In this document: piece by piece, positions 6,188 to 9,763 of the stretch
Position numbering within the stretch: the first letter of the stretch is position 1
Layout of the letters: each line of letters starts with the position of its first letter
Source: Bacteroidales bacterium
GTDB lineage: Bacteria > Bacteroidota > Bacteroidia > Bacteroidales > NBLH01
Direction: 5' to 3'
Length of the DNA stretch: 9,763 bases
NCBI GenBank assembly: GCA_029210905.1
Contig: JARGGF010000017.1
Span: 5,508-15,270 of the forward strand
Position numbers and translations under genes: made by a program
Notes under the pieces: generated by a model
The model's input: only the letters and a program-made list of their open reading frames with translations
Told to the model about the DNA's origin: nothing
Database searches by the model: none

Positions 6188-6727
6188 ATGGAAATCATAG
6201 AAATTGAAAATCGTTCCATTCAGTTTGGTTCATTCGAAATTACAGATGTTGATAAACTATCTTATTACCTGAATAATTTAAGTAATGAAAGTAAAGGCCG
6301 ATTTGGGCCACATGCCTTCACCTGCGAAGCTATTAGTGAATTGTATAAGGATGCCAATAATTATAAGCTGTTTACAGCCAAAACTATCGATGAGGATGAT
6401 GTTATTGCTTACACCATTATAAAATTAGGATGGCTCCATTTTGAAATACCGCGCCTAAGTTCCTACGGATTAAAAGAGGAACCTTTTGACTGTACCCTGG
6501 CACCATCAGTTGCTGATGCCTGGCAGGGTTGTGGAATAGGCACCAGGTTCTTGTCCTACCTTATCAAAACCCTTAAAACGGAATACCAATTGAAGCGCAT
6601 TTTTCTCTGGGGAGGCGTTCAAAGTGATAATACAAAAGCCGTTAATTTATATAAAAAATTTGGCTTTGCTCCTTTGGGCTATTTTGAGTATCATGGTTGG
6701 AATGTGGATATGTTGCTGAACCTCTGA
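6188..6727 (+). CDS. GNAT-family N-acetyltransferase
   Basis: 179 residues from the ATG at 6188. The frame stays open upstream to a TTG at 6149 (192 residues), but that codon overlaps a promoter-like TAGCTTTG and the extra residues have no family character, so the ATG is preferred. The acetyl-CoA pyrophosphate-binding loop is Q113-G-C-G-I-G118 (Q/RxxGxG/A), followed by helix TRFLSYLIKTLK. The C-terminal GNAT signature NTKAVNLYKKFGF is at 148-160, with Tyr154 in the position of the usual general acid. The N-terminal part includes ESKGRFGPHAF (34-44), a pattern I associate with a Bacteroidota GNAT subgroup. It should transfer acetyl from acetyl-CoA to an amine in the cytoplasm; the acceptor (protein N-terminus, amino acid, antibiotic or other) cannot be told from sequence. 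No neighbour suggests a substrate; malQ follows 130 bases later. Confidence 0.85.
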   Translation: MEIIEIENRSIQFGSFEITDVDKLSYYLNNLSNESKGRFGPHAFTCEAISELYKDANNYKLFTAKTIDEDDVIAYTIIKLGWLHFEIPRLSSYGLKEEPFDCTLAPSVADAWQGCGIGTRFLSYLIKTLKTEYQLKRIFLWGGVQSDNTKAVNLYKKFGFAPLGYFEYHGWNVDMLLNL

Positions 6728-6829
6728 ACAAAAGATTGAAAAAAGAAAGAAAAACTACTGTTCTACATCTCATTTTTTGAATTTAAATATGTATCTTTTG
6801 AAAAAAATTAAGTAAAAGTAACCATCAAT

Positions 6830-6837
6830 TATTTTTG
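6830..6837 (+). promoter_or_regulatory. Candidate -7 box for malQ
   Basis: TATTTTTG fits TAnnTTTG and lies 20 bases before the malQ ATG, implying a very short leader of about 13-15 bases. A TTTG at 6797-6800 is present upstream, but at 29 bases it is further than the normal 19-21 base spacing. The octamer is identical to the one before hydE. Confidence 0.38.
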
Positions 6838-6857
6838 ATCCTAAAATAGAAACAAGT

Positions 6858-9572
6858 ATGAAAATACATCTGAAAATTCACTACCACACCAAACCAGGTC
6901 AGTGCATTGGTGTTTGTGGTTCATCAAAACAAACAGGAAACTGGGATACTTCAAAAGCTTTTAAGCTTGATTATCTGCACGATGGATTTTGGGCAGGAAC
7001 CATTGACCTTCCGGCAAATACAAAGGAACTAGAATACAAATACCTGTTTATCAATGAAAACGGGGAATCCAATTATGAATGGGGAAAACCCAGGAAAATA
7101 AATATATCAGGACTAAACAATTCATCGATTTATGCTGTAGAATACTGGCGGGCTCCTTCAAATGAAGAGAAGGTAATGTACAGTTCTGCTTTTAGCAATG
7201 TGATTATGCGGCCCAATAAGTCCGCAAAAGGAAGTGTATCAAAAGCAAAAAAAACATTACAATTCAAAATTTCTGTCCCTCGTATTGGTGAAGGTTATCA
7301 ACTATGTTTATTGGGCAATCGGAAAGAACTGGGAAACTGGGATAAATCCAAACCCCTCCTGCTTTCATGTGGTGATGATTTCCCCTTCTGGTCAGGTTCT
7401 TTAAACATTGCCGGATTAGAGCTTCCCATAAAATACAAGTATGGAATATACCATGTAAAAAGAAAAGAAGTTGTAACACTGGAAGATGGCCAAGACCGGA
7501 TCATCCATGAAATCCCCGACGATAAGGAATTTATTTTCCTTAAATCCGATGAATCGTTCAGATATCCATTGGGCAACTGGAAAGGTGCCGGGGTAAGTGT
7601 ACCTGTTTTTTCACTTAGAAGTGAAAAAAGTTTTGGTGTGGGTGAATTTGGTGATCTGATTGATTTTATCGATTGGGCAAAGTCAGTTGGAATGAAAATG
7701 GTACAGATTTTACCTGTAAATGAAACCATTGCATCGCATAACTGGCTTGATTCCTACCCATATAAATCTATTTCGGTAATGGCGCTGCACCCGATTTATA
7801 TGAACATTCATAAAATTGGAGCGCTAACAGACAAAAAACAGATGGCCGAATTTGCTGCGAGGCAAAAAGAATTAAATAAACGCACCCAGGTAGATTACCC
7901 GGAGGTTTTACGCTTGAAATCAAGATATTACAAGCTTATTTTTGATCAGGAAAAAGCCACTTTTTTCGATATGCCGGATTATAAGGATTTCTTTGAAAGC
8001 AACAAAGAATGGTTGGTTCCTTATGCTGCCTTTGTTTACCTGCGCGATAAAATGAAAAGCCCCGATTTTAGGGTTTGGACAAAAAACAGCAAGTATGATA
8101 AAAAAGCTATTGAAAAAATAAGCCGCCCTGAATCTGAAGAGTGGGATGATATTGCCGTACATTATTTTATCCAATACCATCTGGATAAACAACTGAGTGA
8201 AGTAACAAAACATGCCCGCAACAATGGAATTGTACTAAAAGGAGACATTCCTATTGGCATTAGTCCAAACAGTGTTGAGGCCTGGACTGATCCACATTTG
8301 TTTAACCTTGATGCACAGGCCGGGGCACCCCCGGATGATTTTGCCGTGAAAGGCCAAAACTGGGGATTTCCCACTTATAACTGGGAGAAAATGGCGAGTA
8401 ATAACTACCTGTGGTGGAAAAAACGCCTTCAGAAAATGGCAGAATATTTTGATGCCTACCGTATAGATCATATTCTTGGCTTTTTCAGAATTTGGGAAAT
8501 TCCGTTGCACGCTGTAGAAGGAGTGCTTGGGTATTTTAAGCTGGCTATGCCACTTACCCGACAAGAAATTGAACAATTCGGAATTGGATTTGACTATGAA
8601 AGGATGGCTAAACCCTATATTCGGTATCATTTATTGCTGGACCTGTTTGGGGATTATACCGGCGAAATTATCTCTCAGTTTATGGAAGATAAAGGGCACG
8701 GCACTTATCAATTGAAGGAAGAATTTGACACCCAGGCAAAAGTTAATGATCATTTTCTAAAAGACATTGTTGAAGAGGATCTTGATGATAAAAACAGAAG
8801 AATCCGGGATGGAATATTTGACCTGCTTGCCAATGTTTTATTTGTACAAACTGATGAAGATCAATGGCATCCACGCATTACCCTGCATAATACAAGTTCA
8901 TTTAATGAATTGGATGCATACACCAAAACTAAACTGGGTGAATTATACAATTATTTTTTCTACCATCGACATGACGATTTTTGGTACCATAAAGGCATGG
9001 AGAAACTGCCCGCCATTATAGCTGCAAGTAATATGCTGGTGTGTGGTGAAGATTTAGGCATGGTTCCTGATTGTGTGCATCCGGTGATGGATCAGTTAAA
9101 TATACTTAGCCTTGAGATTCAGCGAATGTCAAAGGATCCTAAAATAAAATTTGCCCACCCAGCAAATGCCCCGTATTTATCAGTATGTACCACTTCAACC
9201 CATGATATGTCAACCATAAGGGGCTGGTGGGAAGAAGACAGGGCTTCAATACAACAGTTTTATAATCAGGAGCTTGGAAACGAGGGTGATGCACCTTTTT
9301 TTGCAGAGCCGTGGATTTGTAAGCAAATCATTACCCAGCATGTATATTCACCAGCAATTTGGGTTACCATTCCCATTCAGGATTTAATAGCCATGGATGG
9401 GAAATTACGCTGGGACAAAACCCATGAAGAACAAATCAACGAACCCAGTAATGTGAGGCATAAATGGCGTTTCAGGATGCACCAGAGCATTGATGAGATT
9501 AAAAAAGCCAAAAACTTTAATAATTTACTAAAGATGTTGATAAAAGAATCGGGAAGGGATTCGGATTATTAG
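6858..9572 (+). CDS. malQ: 4-alpha-glucanotransferase, DPE2-type (two CBM20 + GH77)
   Basis: 904 residues. Two N-terminal CBM20 starch-binding domains lie at about 1-97 (GVCGSSKQTGNWDTSKAFKL...FWAGTIDLP...EYKYLF) and 134-232 (LLGNRKELGNWDKSKPLLL...FWSGSLNI...KYKYGI). The GH77 domain runs from about 247 (VSVPVFSLRSEKSFGVGEFGD) to 875. Catalytic residues are the nucleophile D537 in YRIDHILGF, acid/base E731 in CGEDLGMVP and D783 in TSTHDMSTIRGW, equivalent to D293, E340 and D395 of Thermus aquaticus amylomaltase. D537 and E731 are 194 residues apart rather than about 47, showing the large insertion typical of plant cytosolic DPE2. The enzyme breaks an alpha-1,4 bond and transfers glucosyl units to another glucan, releasing glucose from maltose and feeding glycogen metabolism. 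There is no signal peptide, so it is cytoplasmic. The gene appears intact and to stand alone, with no other glycogen gene in view. Confidence 0.96.
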   Translation: MKIHLKIHYHTKPGQCIGVCGSSKQTGNWDTSKAFKLDYLHDGFWAGTIDLPANTKELEYKYLFINENGESNYEWGKPRKINISGLNNSSIYAVEYWRAPSNEEKVMYSSAFSNVIMRPNKSAKGSVSKAKKTLQFKISVPRIGEGYQLCLLGNRKELGNWDKSKPLLLSCGDDFPFWSGSLNIAGLELPIKYKYGIYHVKRKEVVTLEDGQDRIIHEIPDDKEFIFLKSDESFRYPLGNWKGAGVSVPVFSLRSEKSFGVGEFGDLIDFIDWAKSVGMKMVQILPVNETIASHNWLDSYPYKSISVMALHPIYMNIHKIGALTDKKQMAEFAARQKELNKRTQVDYPEVLRLKSRYYKLIFDQEKATFFDMPDYKDFFESNKEWLVPYAAFVYLRDKMKSPDFRVWTKNSKYDKKAIEKISRPESEEWDDIAVHYFIQYHLDKQLSEVTKHARNNGIVLKGDIPIGISPNSVEAWTDPHLFNLDAQAGAPPDDFAVKGQNWGFPTYNWEKMASNNYLWWKKRLQKMAEYFDAYRIDHILGFFRIWEIPLHAVEGVLGYFKLAMPLTRQEIEQFGIGFDYERMAKPYIRYHLLLDLFGDYTGEIISQFMEDKGHGTYQLKEEFDTQAKVNDHFLKDIVEEDLDDKNRRIRDGIFDLLANVLFVQTDEDQWHPRITLHNTSSFNELDAYTKTKLGELYNYFFYHRHDDFWYHKGMEKLPAIIAASNMLVCGEDLGMVPDCVHPVMDQLNILSLEIQRMSKDPKIKFAHPANAPYLSVCTTSTHDMSTIRGWWEEDRASIQQFYNQELGNEGDAPFFAEPWICKQIITQHVYSPAIWVTIPIQDLIAMDGKLRWDKTHEEQINEPSNVRHKWRFRMHQSIDEIKKAKNFNNLLKMLIKESGRDSDY

Positions 9573-9763
9573 GGTTTTGTTGATTATTTGTGCATTTACG
9601 AAATCAGTGTAAATATTAGGGCAGCTAAAGCCCATGCTCATGCTAAGAAGTACTGCTGCTGCAAGTTCGAGCTTGTAGCTCGGACTCTGCATATGCAGGA
9701 AAATAATACCAAATCATTGTCGTCGTCAATAAGAAGTATCAAAGCACAGAATATAAAAATATA
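9573..9763. other. Non-coding tail after malQ with palindromes
   Basis: No gene is supported in the final 191 bases. The stretch 9619-9698 contains three structures in a row: GGGC/GCCC arms around a 7-base loop (9619-9633), a 10-bp hairpin (9664-9686), and the perfect 12-base palindrome CTGCATATGCAG (9687-9698). No T-run follows any of them, so they do not look like intrinsic terminators. Downstream sequence to the window edge is AT-rich and featureless. Confidence 0.6.
9664..9686. repeat. Palindromic unit, possibly a dispersed REP-like repeat
   Basis: AGTTCGAGCT (9664-9673) and AGCTCGGACT (9677-9686) pair over 10 positions, one of them a G-T wobble, around a TGT loop. It is followed at once by CTGCATATGCAG (9687-9698). 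The compactness, higher GC than the surroundings and intergenic position are typical of dispersed palindromic repeats. Only one copy is in this window, so dispersal is an inference. Confidence 0.45.

Noticed and set aside
7298..7729. A 143-codon open frame on the minus strand inside malQ
   Set aside because: It lies wholly opposite a well-supported GH77/CBM20 gene and shows no family features; it is a shadow of malQ codon use.
9619..9633. Intrinsic terminator for malQ
   Set aside because: The stem is only 4 bp and no T-run follows, so it does not meet the usual form.
1..9763. A new multi-gene defence, toxin-antitoxin, secondary-metabolite or mobile system
   Set aside because: Every sizeable gene falls in a known family with separate roles, and there is no transposase, integrase, nuclease or other hallmark in the window.

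Overview
The window looks like chromosomal DNA from an anaerobic or facultatively anaerobic member of the Bacteroidota, probably near Bacteroidales/Marinilabiliales. The evidence is an AT-rich composition, start codons with little Shine-Dalgarno sequence, several TAnnTTTG-type -7 boxes, a clustered set of SurA-like periplasmic folding genes, a GIN-domain (DUF2807) lipoprotein, a two-CBM20 DPE2-type 4-alpha-glucanotransferase, and HydE, which is needed only to mature [FeFe]-hydrogenase. This placement is an inference from gene content; no marker RNA is present.

Layout. (1) Positions 1-2369, plus strand: the 3' end of an upstream gene, a lipoprotein related to the SurA/PpiC chaperones but with a degenerate isomerase domain, and a SurA-type two-parvulin protein. 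They are tightly spaced and end at a strong 12-bp hairpin terminator. (2) 2370-2694: a non-coding stretch with inverted and direct repeats and a candidate promoter. (3) 2695-3801: hydE, alone. (4) 3828-5803, minus strand: a GIN-domain lipoprotein followed by a cytosolic M14 metallocarboxypeptidase of the CCP type. The two are separated by two neighbouring arrays of 7-bp tandem repeats, and hydE and the M14 gene converge with only 26 bp between their stops. (5) 5804-6187: an AT-rich divergent intergenic region with candidate promoters and small palindromes. (6) 6188-6727, plus: a GNAT acetyltransferase, whose likely ATG is 39 bases downstream of the longest possible TTG start. (7) 6858-9572, plus: a complete DPE2-type malQ. 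(8) 9573-9763: a non-coding tail with hairpins resembling a dispersed palindromic repeat.

The first block is one functional unit for folding or assembling outer-membrane and periplasmic proteins. The other genes are individual housekeeping or metabolic functions (hydrogenase maturation, peptide trimming, acetyl transfer, maltose/glycogen metabolism) with no obvious shared pathway. I do not see a new multi-gene defence, mobile or biosynthetic system. The parts most worth a second look are non-coding: the heptanucleotide arrays, the structured stretch upstream of hydE, and the terminal palindromes.
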